Assembly (NCBI RefSeq): GCF_036924515.1
Contig: NZ_JAZHRR010000001.1
Location: 1,149,001-1,213,000, forward strand
Length of the DNA stretch: 64,000 nt
Source: Bradyrhizobium sp. AZCC 1610
GTDB lineage: Bacteria > Pseudomonadota > Alphaproteobacteria > Rhizobiales > Xanthobacteraceae
Reading direction: 5' to 3'
Below the pieces are notes generated by a model that worked only from the letters and a program-made list of their open reading frames with translations, ran no database searches and had not been told where the DNA came from. The translations under genes and the position numbers were made by a program. Shown here piece by piece: positions 1 to 9,083 of the stretch. Position 1 is the first letter of the stretch. Each line of letters begins with the position of its first letter.

Positions 1-384
1 TTCGATTTCGCCGCGCATCGCCCGTTCGGTGATTCCGGCGACATGCGCCCTCAGCCCGGCGAAATCGGCCAGTTCGTCGATGCATTCCTGGCCGATCATG
101 GTGGAATCCATGTCCGCCAGAAAAAGCTTCTTGCGCCTGAAGGCGACAGGCTGCACGACGATGTCGATCGGCAGGTCGCCGCGCGCCTTTTGCAGGCGGG
201 TTTCGATCGCCTTGATGTCGTCCAGGCTCTTGACCTGATAGTCGAAGGGAATGTCGACTGCGACCTCGTCGAACAGCCATTGCGCTGTTCCCGGCGAGGG
301 AAGGACGGCCAGCGCGCCGTCGACGATGGTGGTGTCGAGCGCGGGATTGGCCGGGTTGCAGATGAGCGTGGCGACGAGGGACAT
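1..384 (-). CDS. serB: Phosphoserine phosphatase, N-terminal part (runs off the window)
   Basis: SerB hydrolyses 3-phosphoserine to serine in the last step of serine synthesis, in the cytoplasm. The reverse strand starts at the ATG complementary to 382-384 ([16 protein letters not shown]). The haloacid-dehalogenase nucleophile motif [12 protein letters not shown] follows after about 90 residues, with an N-terminal regulatory-type extension before it. The catalytic remainder lies beyond base 1. The gene is divergent from miaA and the two ATGs overlap inside a single CATG, so each promoter must lie within the other gene. Family assignment is firm; only about 128 codons are visible. Confidence 0.93.
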   Translation of the reverse strand, partial: MSLVATLICNPANPALDTTIVDGALAVLPSPGTAQWLFDEVAVDIPFDYQVKSLDDIKAIETRLQKARGDLPIDIVVQPVAFRRKKLFLADMDSTMIGQECIDELADFAGLRAHVAGITERAMRGEIE

Positions 385-1312
385 GCAGGCGTATCAGCTA
401 GATTTGAGCAAGGCCGTGCTTATCGCAGGGCCGACCGCCAGCGGCAAGTCGGCCCTGGCGCTCGAATTGGCACAAAAGACCGGCGGCGTCGTCATCAACA
501 CCGATTCCATGCAGGTCTATCGCGATCTCCGCATCATCACGGCGCGGCCGACACCGGAGGAGGAGGCGTGCGCGCCGCACCGGCTCTATGGCCATGTCGA
601 CGCATCTGTCAATTTCTCGGCGGGTGCCTGGGTGGCGGATGCCGGAGAGGTGCTGGCGGAGGCGCGCGCGGAAAAGCGCTTAGCCGTCTTCATCGGCGGG
701 TCCGGCCTGTACTTCAAGGCGTTGACGCGCGGCCTGTCCGCGGTGCCGGCTATCCCGGCCGAGATACGCGATGCCGTTCGCGCGCGGCTGGAGCGCGACG
801 GTGTCGAGGCGTTGCACGCTGAGCTGGCACGCCGCGATCCCATATCGGCCGAACGCCTGAAGCCGCGCGACCGCACGCGGATTGCCCGTGCGCTGGAAGT
901 CGTCGAAGCCACCGGCCGTACGCTGCCCGACTGGCACCAGGAAGGCCTGCCGCCGCTGCTGCCTCGGAGCGAATTCACCGCCCTGTTCCTCGCGCCCGAA
1001 CGCGATCAACTTTATGCGCGGATCGATGCGCGGTTCGGCGCGATGCTGGCCGCCGGCGCGCTGGATGAGGTCGCGGCGCTGGCCGCGCGAAAGCTCGATC
1101 CCTTGCTGCCGGCCATGAAGGCCCATGGCGTGCCGGCGCTGATCCGCTACCTAGTCGGCGAGATCACGCGCGAAGAGGCCGCCGAAATCGGCCGCGCCGA
1201 CACCCGCCATTACGCCAAGCGGCAGTTCACCTGGTTCCGGCACCAACTGCCGGAGTTTGAATGGGTGAAGCCGGAGGCGGCGAGGGGGTGGCTTCGGACC
1301 ATCCCGGAATGA
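383..1312 (+). CDS. miaA: tRNA dimethylallyltransferase
   Basis: MiaA transfers the dimethylallyl group from DMAPP to A37 of tRNAs that read UNN codons. The 309-residue protein has the P-loop GPTASGKS near residues 15-22, the family motif [12 protein letters not shown], and the C-terminal [16 protein letters not shown] segment that contacts tRNA. I chose the ATG at 383 ([10 protein letters not shown]) because it places the P-loop at the usual distance. A longer open frame begins upstream but lies inside serB. The start codon overlaps the serB start on the other strand. The length fits the family. Confidence 0.95.
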   Translation: MQAYQLDLSKAVLIAGPTASGKSALALELAQKTGGVVINTDSMQVYRDLRIITARPTPEEEACAPHRLYGHVDASVNFSAGAWVADAGEVLAEARAEKRLAVFIGGSGLYFKALTRGLSAVPAIPAEIRDAVRARLERDGVEALHAELARRDPISAERLKPRDRTRIARALEVVEATGRTLPDWHQEGLPPLLPRSEFTALFLAPERDQLYARIDARFGAMLAAGALDEVAALAARKLDPLLPAMKAHGVPALIRYLVGEITREEAAEIGRADTRHYAKRQFTWFRHQLPEFEWVKPEAARGWLRTIPE

Positions 1313-1483
1313 CAACGAAAGTGGTGAGGCGGACCGCGCGCATGGCTGCACGCATAAAATTCCCCCTCGCCGAGCCGCCGGAACGCCGCTAAGCTGCAAA
1401 AATCGCGCCGATGGCGCCATTGCCTTGACATTCAGGGTGGGGCGGCTATGTTCGCGCAACCTTTGGGAAGTCCGAGCCGCAAA

Positions 1484-1549
1484 ATGCGTAATATTATTAC
1501 CAAACTCCTTATCGTAGTCGTACCCAGGCGCACCGCCGGGGGTGGCTGA
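1484..1549 (+). CDS. Ile/Leu/Val-rich leader peptide of the ilv operon
   Basis: This 21-codon frame starts at ATG 1484 and stops at TGA 1547-1549. Residues 4-13 read IITKLLIVVV, so eight of ten consecutive codons specify the branched-chain amino acids made by the downstream enzymes. It lies 110 bases before ilvI and directly upstream of mutually exclusive hairpins and a terminator. That is the layout of a transcription-attenuation leader. The peptide itself probably has no function beyond sensing charged tRNA. The reading frame is seen in the sequence; the regulatory role is inferred from known Ilv attenuators. Confidence 0.8.
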   Translation: MRNIITKLLIVVVPRRTAGGG

Positions 1550-1585
1550 GGCCATCCCAAAGTCAGGCGGTGTGCATTGGGCCTC
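1528..1585 (+). promoter_or_regulatory. ilv attenuator: alternative hairpins
   Basis: Three competing pairings are visible. The arm 1528-1537 pairs with 1566-1575 (10 bp, one wobble). Inside it, 1539-1546 pairs with 1551-1558 (8 bp, one wobble), with the leader stop codon in the loop. Alternatively 1548-1553 and 1558-1560 pair with 1577-1585 (9 bp, 4-base bulge), which excludes the terminator stem at 1579-1593. This suggests that ribosome position on the leader peptide decides between termination and readthrough into ilvI. No folding energies were computed. Confidence 0.7.
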
Positions 1586-1600
1586 TCGGGCCCTTTTTTT
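1579..1600 (+). terminator. Rho-independent attenuator terminator before ilvI
   Basis: The stem GGGCC / GGCCC (1579-1583 with 1589-1593) has a 5-base loop and is followed at once by seven T (1594-1600). It lies between the leader peptide and ilvI. Confidence 0.8.
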
Positions 1601-1659
1601 ATTCCCTCAAGACCTCGAAACCGAAGAAAGCCGCGCCAACCGCGCATCCGGAGCAGACC

Positions 1660-3435
1660 ATGACCGACAAGAGCCACGATCCCAACCAGATGACCGGCGC
1701 CGCGATGATCGTGCGCGCGCTCATCGATCATGGTGTCCAGCACCTGTTCGGCTATCCCGGCGGAGCGGTGCTTCCGATCTATGACGAGATTTTCCAGCAG
1801 AGCGACGTCGAGCACATTCTGGTGCGGCACGAGCAGGGCGCCGGCCATGCGGCCGAAGGCTACGCGCGCTCGACCGGCAAGCCGGGCGTGGTGCTGGTGA
1901 CGTCAGGCCCCGGCGCCACCAACATGGTGACGCCGCTGACCGACGCGCTGATGGATTCGATTCCCCTGGTCTGCATCACCGGGCAGGTGCCGACGCATTT
2001 GATCGGCAATGACGCGTTCCAGGAATGCGACACCGTCGGCATCACCCGTCCCTGCACCAAGCACAACTGGCTGGTGCGCGACGTCAACGATCTGGCCAAG
2101 GTGCTGCACGAGGCGTTCTATGTGGCGACCACGGGCCGTCCCGGCCCCGTCGTGGTCGACGTGCCCAAGGACGTGCAGTTTGCGATCGGCACCTACCATC
2201 CGCCGCGCAAGTCCGACGTGCATGTCTCCTACACGCCGCGGGTGAAGGGCGACGCCGCGCAGATCCGTAAAGCCGTGGCGCTATTGGCTTCCGCCAAGCG
2301 GCCGGTGATCTATTCCGGCGGCGGCGTCATCAATTCCGGCACCGAAGCGTCGAAGCTGCTGCGCGACCTGGTCGAGGTTACGGGTTTCCCGATCACCTCG
2401 ACCCTGATGGGCCTCGGCGCCTATCCGGCCACAGGCAAGAACTGGCTCGGCATGCTGGGCATGCACGGCACCTACGAGGCCAACATGGCGATGCATGATT
2501 GCGACGTCATGCTGTGCGTCGGCGCGCGCTTCGACGACCGCATCACCGGCCGCACCGATGCGTTCTCGCCGGGCTCGAAGAAGATTCACATCGACATCGA
2601 CCCGTCCTCGATCAACAAGAACATTCGCGTCGACGTGCCGATCATCGGCGATGCCGGCAACGTGCTCGGCGACCTGCTGCAGGTGTTCAAGGCGGAGGCG
2701 AAGAAGCCCGATATCAGGATCTGGTGGCAGGAGATCGCCAAGTGGCGCGCGCGCAATTCGCTCGCATACAGGAAGAACAACGATGTCATCCTGCCGCAAT
2801 ACGCCATCGAACGCCTGTTCGCGGCGACGCGAGGGCACGACACCTACATCACGACCGAAGTCGGCCAGCACCAGATGTGGGCGGCGCAGTTCTTCGGGTT
2901 CGAGGAGCCGCACCGCTGGATGACGTCGGGCGGTCTCGGCACCATGGGCTACGGCCTGCCGGCCGCGCTCGGCGTGCAGGTCGCGCATCGCGACAGCCTC
3001 GTGATCGATATCGCGGGCGACGCCTCGGTGCAGATGACGATGCAGGAGATGTCGACGGCCGTTCAGTTCGAGCTGCCGATCAAGATCTTCATCCTGAACA
3101 ACCAGTACATGGGCATGGTGCGGCAGTGGCAGCAGCTCCTGCACGGCAACCGGCTGTCGCATTCTTACTCCGAAGCGCTGCCGGATTTCGTCAAGCTGGC
3201 GGACGCGTTCGGCTGCGTCGGCCTGCAGGCGATCAAGCCCAGCGATCTCGACGGCGCGCTCAAGGAAATGATCAGCGTCAAGCGCCCGGTGCTGTTCGAT
3301 TGCCGCGTCGCCGCGCTGGAAAACTGCTTCCCGATGATTCCGTCCGGCAAGGCGCACAACGAAATGCTGCTGCCGGCGGAAGCCACCGACGAGGCTACCG
3401 CCGCCGCCTTCGCCGGCGGCAAGGCGCTGGTGTGA
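1660..3435 (+). CDS. ilvI: Acetolactate synthase large (catalytic) subunit
   Basis: This ThDP- and FAD-dependent enzyme condenses pyruvate with pyruvate or 2-oxobutyrate, the first common step of Val/Leu/Ile synthesis. The 591-residue protein shows the catalytic glutamate in VRHEQGAGHAAEGYAR (E58). It also has the ThDP/metal motif starting IAGDASVQMT and ending near LNNQYMGMVRQ. I chose the ATG at 1660 (MTDKSHDPNQ), downstream of the terminator; an earlier in-frame start would lie within the attenuator. The regulatory subunit ilvN follows after one intervening gene. The name ilvB would be equally acceptable. Confidence 0.95.
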   Translation: MTDKSHDPNQMTGAAMIVRALIDHGVQHLFGYPGGAVLPIYDEIFQQSDVEHILVRHEQGAGHAAEGYARSTGKPGVVLVTSGPGATNMVTPLTDALMDSIPLVCITGQVPTHLIGNDAFQECDTVGITRPCTKHNWLVRDVNDLAKVLHEAFYVATTGRPGPVVVDVPKDVQFAIGTYHPPRKSDVHVSYTPRVKGDAAQIRKAVALLASAKRPVIYSGGGVINSGTEASKLLRDLVEVTGFPITSTLMGLGAYPATGKNWLGMLGMHGTYEANMAMHDCDVMLCVGARFDDRITGRTDAFSPGSKKIHIDIDPSSINKNIRVDVPIIGDAGNVLGDLLQVFKAEAKKPDIRIWWQEIAKWRARNSLAYRKNNDVILPQYAIERLFAATRGHDTYITTEVGQHQMWAAQFFGFEEPHRWMTSGGLGTMGYGLPAALGVQVAHRDSLVIDIAGDASVQMTMQEMSTAVQFELPIKIFILNNQYMGMVRQWQQLLHGNRLSHSYSEALPDFVKLADAFGCVGLQAIKPSDLDGALKEMISVKRPVLFDCRVAALENCFPMIPSGKAHNEMLLPAEATDEATAAAFAGGKALV

Positions 3436-3461
3436 GGGCGCTGGACACAAATTCCGCTGTC

Positions 3462-3554
3462 ATCGCCCGGCTGGACCGGGCGATCCAGTACGCCACGGCT
3501 TCTGCGTTGCTCTCGGGCGTCTCTGGAATACTGGATCCCCGCTTTCGCGGGGAT
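3462..3554. repeat. Palindromic intergenic repeat
   Basis: Two palindromes lie between ilvI and the next gene: ATCGCCCGG / CCGGGCGAT (3462-3484) and ATCCCCGC / GCGGGGAT (3535-3554). They frame a segment of the type scattered through Bradyrhizobium-group genomes. There is no T-tract, so it does not look like a simple terminator. Confidence 0.7.
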
Positions 3555-3588
3555 GACAAGAATGAGGAAAGATCGACTGGAAACCAAA

Positions 3589-4575
3589 ATGTTTGATCTC
3601 AGGGAGCTCGAACGTGCGCACGAGATCGTCGGCCAGGCTGTGCCGCCGACGCCTGCGCATGCGTGGCCGCTGCTTAGCGACCGGCTCGGCGCTGACGTCG
3701 TGGTCAAGCATGAGAACCACACGCCGATCGGCGCCTTCAAGGTGCGCGGCGGGCTGGTTTATCTCGACCGGCTGAAGCGGGAGCGACCGAACACGCCCGG
3801 GATCATTTCCGCCACGCGCGGCAATCACGGGCAGAGCCTCGCCTTCGCGGCTGGCCGCCACGGCGTTCCGGCCGTGATTTATGTGCCGCGCGGCAATTCA
3901 GTGGAGAAGAACCGCGCCATGCGCGCGTTCGGTGCCGAACTGGTCGAACATGGCGAGGACTTTCAGGCGGCCGCCGAAGAAGCCGAGCGCCGCGCCCAGT
4001 TCGCCGGCCTCCACATGGTGCCGTCCTTCCATCCCGATCTCGTACTCGGCGTAGCCACCTATGCGCTCGAATTGCTGAGGGCTGCGCCCGACCTCGACGT
4101 GCTCTACGTGCCGATCGGGCAGGGCTCGGGGATTTGCGGCTGCATCATGGCGCGCGATCTCTTAGGTGCCACGACCGAGATCGTCGGCGTGCAATCGACC
4201 GAAGCGCCGTCCTATGCGTTGTCGTTTGCGGCCGGCACGGTCGTGACCACCGAAACCAGCAATACGCTGGCCGACGGCATGGCCACGCGTGTTCCCGTCG
4301 CGGAAGCGCTCGCGGTTATCAGCAAGGGCGCCGCGCGCATCGTGCAGGTCACAGACAATGAGGTTGCCACGGCTGTCCGCGCCTACTGGACCGACACGCA
4401 CAATCTCGCCGAAGGCGCGGGCGCGGCTGCGCTCGCAGCCGCGCTGCAGGAGAAGGCAAAGCTCGCCGGCAAGCGCGTCGGCCTGGTCCTGAGCGGCGGC
4501 AATATCGATTTCGATCTGTTCCGCAGATGGGTCGGGACGGACGTCACAGCGACCGGCCAACGGGCCGTGGCGTGA
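3589..4575 (+). CDS. Threonine dehydratase-like PLP enzyme
   Basis: This fold-type II PLP enzyme most likely deaminates threonine and/or serine to 2-oxobutyrate or pyruvate. The 328-residue protein has the PLP lysine in GAFKVRGG (K51), a TRGNHGQ substrate-loop motif, a glycine-rich GQGSG phosphate site and a C-terminal SGGNID. It lacks the C-terminal ACT-like regulatory domain of biosynthetic IlvA. I chose ATG 3589 because the 12 codons of the longer frame run back into a palindromic repeat. Its place between ilvI and ilvN suggests supply of 2-oxobutyrate for isoleucine. Related dehydratases (serine, hydroxyectoine-linked) cannot be excluded. Confidence 0.8.
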   Translation: MFDLRELERAHEIVGQAVPPTPAHAWPLLSDRLGADVVVKHENHTPIGAFKVRGGLVYLDRLKRERPNTPGIISATRGNHGQSLAFAAGRHGVPAVIYVPRGNSVEKNRAMRAFGAELVEHGEDFQAAAEEAERRAQFAGLHMVPSFHPDLVLGVATYALELLRAAPDLDVLYVPIGQGSGICGCIMARDLLGATTEIVGVQSTEAPSYALSFAAGTVVTTETSNTLADGMATRVPVAEALAVISKGAARIVQVTDNEVATAVRAYWTDTHNLAEGAGAAALAAALQEKAKLAGKRVGLVLSGGNIDFDLFRRWVGTDVTATGQRAVA

Positions 4576-4600
4576 TGAGAGGACATGTAAGGGGACGATA

Positions 4601-5143
4601 ATGAACCAGCCCGCATCCGCCTACTTCCTGGAAGATCGCCACGATCCAAACGAGACGCACACGCTCTCGGTCCTGGTGCAGAACGAGCCGGGCGTGCTCG
4701 CGCGCGTGATCGGCCTGTTCTCCGGCCGCGGCTACAACATCGAGAGTCTCACCGTTTCCGAAACCGAGAGCCAGAAACATCTCTCGCGCATCACCATCGT
4801 CACCACAGGTACGCCGATGGTGATCGAGCAGATCAAGCACCAGCTCGATCGCATGGTGCCGGTCTACCGCGTCGTCGACATGACGATCACTGGCCGCTCG
4901 ATCGAGCGGGAACTCGCCATGGTGAAGGTGCGCGGCGGCGGCGACCACCGCGTCGAAGCGCTGCGGCTGGCAGATGCGTTCCGCGCCCGCGTGATCGACG
5001 CCACGACAGAGAGTTTTGTGTTCGAGATCACAGGCAATTCCACCAAGATCAGCCAATTCATCGACCTGATGCGCCCGCTCGGCCTTGTCGAAGTGTCGCG
5101 CACCGGCGTTGCCGCGATCGGGCGCGGGCCTGAAGGGATGTGA
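4601..5143 (+). CDS. ilvN: Acetolactate synthase small (regulatory) subunit
   Basis: This is the regulatory subunit that activates the catalytic subunit and confers valine feedback inhibition. The 180-residue protein begins with an ACT domain at about residues 18-95 (THTLSVLVQNEPGVLARVIG, then SGRGYNIESL). The usual C-terminal domain follows, ending near the MRPLGLVEVSRTG stretch. The length is normal for the family. It lies 25 bp after the dehydratase-like gene and 3 bp before the methyltransferase gene, so co-transcription is likely. The symbol ilvH is the alternative name. Confidence 0.95.
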   Translation: MNQPASAYFLEDRHDPNETHTLSVLVQNEPGVLARVIGLFSGRGYNIESLTVSETESQKHLSRITIVTTGTPMVIEQIKHQLDRMVPVYRVVDMTITGRSIERELAMVKVRGGGDHRVEALRLADAFRARVIDATTESFVFEITGNSTKISQFIDLMRPLGLVEVSRTGVAAIGRGPEGM

Positions 5144-5146
5144 AAC

Positions 5147-5842
5147 ATGCTGGCGCGCGACTGGTATTACAATCAACGGCGGCAGCTCGGCCTCGATTCC
5201 GCGGTCGCCTCGATCTATGACCGGCATGACGACAGCGACCTCCGGGCGCGTGCGGCGCTGGCCATGCTCGGCGTGCAGAAGGGCTGGCGGGTGGCCGATA
5301 TCGGTTGCGGCAACGGCGTCCTGGCCTGCGAGGCGGCGCTAATGGGCGCCGAGGTCGACGCGATCGACATTTCGCCGGCGATGCTGGCGCTCGCCAATAT
5401 CCAGGCCCGCGACCGCAAGATCGCGATTCGGACCCAGCCGGCCGGCATGCTGAGCTTCGCCTACCAGCCGAATTCGTATGATCTGATTGTCAGCGAGTTC
5501 ACGCTGCATCATTTGCCGGATTTCTGGAAGGCGGTGGCGCTGGCAAGAATCTATGCGGCGCTGAAGCCCGGCGCCAATTTCTACCTGCGCGACATCGTCT
5601 TCGTCAGCATGCCCGACGGCACTGAGCGCGATGTCGAGCAATGGGCCGATTTCACCATCAAGAACCACGATTTCCAGCGCGAGGGCGTGGTCACCCATAT
5701 GCGCGACGAATACTCTACCTTCGGCTGGGTGATCGAGCGCATGCTGACCGATGTCGGCTTCACGCTGGAATCGGTCGACTATCACGCGCCGCTGCACGGC
5801 ACTTACCTCTTGCGCAAACCAAAGCCGGACCAACAGAGCTAA
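5147..5842 (+). CDS. SAM-dependent class I methyltransferase
   Basis: The protein (231 residues) has methyltransferase motif I VADIGCGNGVLACEA near residue 48, an acidic motif II VDAIDIS, and the post-motif sequence LIVSEFTLHHLPDFW. This is the Methyltransf_11/25 type. The substrate is unknown. It starts 3 bp after ilvN, so it belongs to the same transcription unit, but nothing links it chemically to branched-chain synthesis. Its last codons form the first copy of a short tandem repeat. Confidence 0.85.
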   Translation: MLARDWYYNQRRQLGLDSAVASIYDRHDDSDLRARAALAMLGVQKGWRVADIGCGNGVLACEAALMGAEVDAIDISPAMLALANIQARDRKIAIRTQPAGMLSFAYQPNSYDLIVSEFTLHHLPDFWKAVALARIYAALKPGANFYLRDIVFVSMPDGTERDVEQWADFTIKNHDFQREGVVTHMRDEYSTFGWVIERMLTDVGFTLESVDYHAPLHGTYLLRKPKPDQQS

Positions 5843-5880
5843 GAAAACCAACAGAGCCAGGAACCAACAGGGCCAAGAAA
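5829..5880 (+). repeat. Three tandem copies of a ~17-bp unit
   Basis: The unit ACCAACAGAGC followed by a purine-rich AAGAAA-like tail is repeated three times with minor changes. It spans the methyltransferase stop codon and the gap to the exporter gene, which suggests local slippage duplication. Confidence 0.75.
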
Positions 5881-5881
5881 A

Positions 5882-6772
5882 ATGAAACCGGCCGATGTCT
5901 GCATCGCCGTGCTGGTGGCGGTGATCTGGGGCCTTGCCTTCGTAGCAAGCCGGATCGCGCTCGACGAGTTTTCGCCGGAACTGATGACGACGCTGCGCTT
6001 TTCCATCGCCGCCTTGCCCTGCCTGTTCGTGGCGCGGCCGAAGGTTTCATGGACGGTGCTGGCCTCGATCAGCTTCACGCTGTTCCTCGGGCAGTTTCTC
6101 GCCCAGGCCTTTGCCATCGCCCACGGCGTTCCCGTCGGCCTTTCCAGCGTGATCGTGCAGAGCCAGGCGCTGTTCACCATCGGTTTTGCCGCGCTCCTGT
6201 TCCGCGAGCGGCCGGGCGCGTGGCAGACCGTTGGCATCGGCGTCGCCACGGCCGGCCTGCTGATGATCTGCGGCACCGTCGGTTATGATTTCAGCATCAG
6301 TGCCTTCGCCATATTGATGATCTCGCCGCTCAGCTTCGCAGCCGGCAACCTGCTGCTCCGGCGCGCACCTGATGTGCCGATGTTCGATCTGTTCGCATGG
6401 CTGTGTCTGGTTGCGGCGGTCCCATTGTTTGCGCTGACGCTGGTCAGCAACGGCCCGCAGCCGACCTGGCATGCGCTGACCCATATGTCGCTGACCGGCC
6501 TGATGTGCATGATCGGTCTCGGCGGGGTCTCCACCAGCATCGCCTACTGGCTGTGGGGGAGGCTACTGCGGGACTATCCTGCGGCGCAGGTGGTGCCGTT
6601 CGCGCTGCTGGTGCCGTTCGTTGGTTCCGCCGCCTCCAGCGTGGTGTTCGGCGAAACCTTCGGGCCGCTGCGGCTGGCCGGGATGGTCACGGCGGTGGGC
6701 GGCATTGCCGTCATGCTGCTGTCGAAGCGTCCCAAGACCTTAGAAAAACAAGTTCTGCCAAAGATCGCGTGA
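5882..6772 (+). CDS. EamA/DMT-family membrane transporter
   Basis: The 296-residue protein has about ten hydrophobic segments in two homologous halves (first half starting CIAVLVAVIWGLAFVASRIA, second half from about residue 145). This is the layout of drug/metabolite exporters, several of which export amino acids. It lies in the inner membrane. It follows the methyltransferase gene by 39 bp and overlaps the LysE gene by 4 bp, so the two transporters are translationally coupled. An export role for excess branched-chain or related amino acids is suggested only by the neighbourhood. Confidence 0.85.
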   Translation: MKPADVCIAVLVAVIWGLAFVASRIALDEFSPELMTTLRFSIAALPCLFVARPKVSWTVLASISFTLFLGQFLAQAFAIAHGVPVGLSSVIVQSQALFTIGFAALLFRERPGAWQTVGIGVATAGLLMICGTVGYDFSISAFAILMISPLSFAAGNLLLRRAPDVPMFDLFAWLCLVAAVPLFALTLVSNGPQPTWHALTHMSLTGLMCMIGLGGVSTSIAYWLWGRLLRDYPAAQVVPFALLVPFVGSAASSVVFGETFGPLRLAGMVTAVGGIAVMLLSKRPKTLEKQVLPKIA

Positions 6773-7380
6773 GGTCCCATGTCGCATTCGTGCTAATCGC
6801 CTTCGTCATGTTTGCCACGGTGATGTTCTTCACGCCGGGGCCGAACAACATCATGTTGCTCTCGTCGGGGCTGACTTACGGCTTCCGCCCGACCATCCCG
6901 CACATCATGGGAATCACGGTCGGCTTTGCCTTCATGGTCGGCGCGGTCGGTCTCGGGCTCGGGACCGTCTTCATCGCCTATCCCGTGCTGCAGACCATCC
7001 TGAAATATGCCGGGGTCGCCTACCTGATCTATCTGGCCTGGGCGATTGCGATGTCCGAGCCGCCGTCCGCGGATCAGGATAGCCGTGGCCGCCCGATGAC
7101 GTTCTGGGGCGCGGCTATGTTCCAATGGGTCAACGCCAAGGGCTGGGTCATGGTGATTGGCACCATCACCGCCTATGCGGCCATCGCGGCCTATCCCTGG
7201 AACATCGTGATCCAGGTCGGCTTGAGCTTGGTCCTCGGCATCCTGTCCTGCACCGCCTGGGCGCTGTTCGGCACTTCGCTGCGCCCCGTCCTGACCTCCC
7301 GGCGGGCGGTGCGGGCCTTCAACATCATCATGGCGGTGCTGCTGCTGGCGTCGCTCTATCCGGTCTTCATGGACGCATGA
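6769..7380 (+). CDS. LysE/RhtB-family amino-acid exporter
   Basis: The 203-residue inner-membrane protein has the family's N-terminal signature FFTPGPNNIMLLSSG and six hydrophobic segments. LysE/RhtB proteins export basic or neutral amino acids or homoserine lactones. I chose the GTG at 6769, which overlaps the previous stop in a GTGA; no in-frame ATG occurs before the first helix, so a slightly later GTG is the alternative. Two exporters next to each other inside an ilv cluster suggest an overflow function, but this is inference. Confidence 0.85.
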   Translation: MRSHVAFVLIAFVMFATVMFFTPGPNNIMLLSSGLTYGFRPTIPHIMGITVGFAFMVGAVGLGLGTVFIAYPVLQTILKYAGVAYLIYLAWAIAMSEPPSADQDSRGRPMTFWGAAMFQWVNAKGWVMVIGTITAYAAIAAYPWNIVIQVGLSLVLGILSCTAWALFGTSLRPVLTSRRAVRAFNIIMAVLLLASLYPVFMDA

Positions 7381-7487
7381 TGCCGCACCTGGCCATGCAG
7401 AAACGGGTTTCCCCTGAAGCGGAAAATGCTCTAGACAACGCCGGAAATTCACGGGCGACCGGCGGTCCTATTCCCCCAAATGCCTGA

Positions 7488-8546
<1,059 letters not shown>

Positions 8547-8549
8547 CGG

Positions 8550-8672
8550 TGTCGTTCCCCGGATGCAGCGCAGCACGCAAGTGATGCGCTACTGGTCCGG
8601 GGTCCATCGGCGTTCGCGAAGCGGTCCCGGCTCTTCGGCGCATCGCTGGCGCGCTGCACCGCGTCCGGGACA
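8550..8672. repeat. Dispersed intergenic repeat after ilvC
   Basis: The segment starts GTCGTTCCCCGGATGCAGCG and continues with the matching half CTGGTCCGGGGTCCATC, ending GCGTCCGGGACATGAGAGCG. Imperfect inverted halves of this kind recur in intergenic DNA of Bradyrhizobium-type genomes. It has no coding appearance. Confidence 0.6.
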
Positions 8673-8855
8673 TGAGAGCGTCCAAGCGCAGGTTCGGCGT
8701 TACCGACATACCAATAATTAAGCGTTCGACGCTACGTTCGGGCGAGATCGCGAACGCGGTCTCGCCGCTTCTTCAAAGAATTTATGGCTCAACCATATTC
8801 TTCAACGCGCCGCGCCGAGTGCGCCGCCCGAGCCGAAACGAAGAGCTGACGCTTC

Positions 8856-9014
8856 ATGCACATTCTTGGTGCGAAGCAATTCAACAGTTACATTAACGAC
8901 AGAAAAGCCAGCGTTTACCGAGTCAAAGCGCGGTTGCTTAATCTGCATTCTCGTTCGCGAAGCGAGGTCGCCGGTCGAACAGCGCGACCGGGTATCAGTT
9001 TCTCCATGCAGTGA
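8856..9014 (+). CDS. Possible small protein, unknown
   Basis: A 52-codon frame (MHILGAKQFNSYINDRKASV...) lies in the 537-base gap between ilvC and the DUF2336 gene. It has no clear ribosome site and I recognise no family. It may be chance. The rest of the gap (8673-8855 and 9015-9083) holds nothing I can identify. Confidence 0.2.
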   Translation: MHILGAKQFNSYINDRKASVYRVKARLLNLHSRSRSEVAGRTARPGISFSMQ

Positions 9015-9083
9015 GGCGAGGTCGGCACCCGGTCAAAGACGGCGGTCGACCGGCGCAGGTCCGACTCAAGCAATCCGAACCGC

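Noticed and set aside
3460..3554. Palindromes after ilvI considered as a terminator
   Set aside because: No T-tract follows, and the same kind of element occurs at unrelated junctions.
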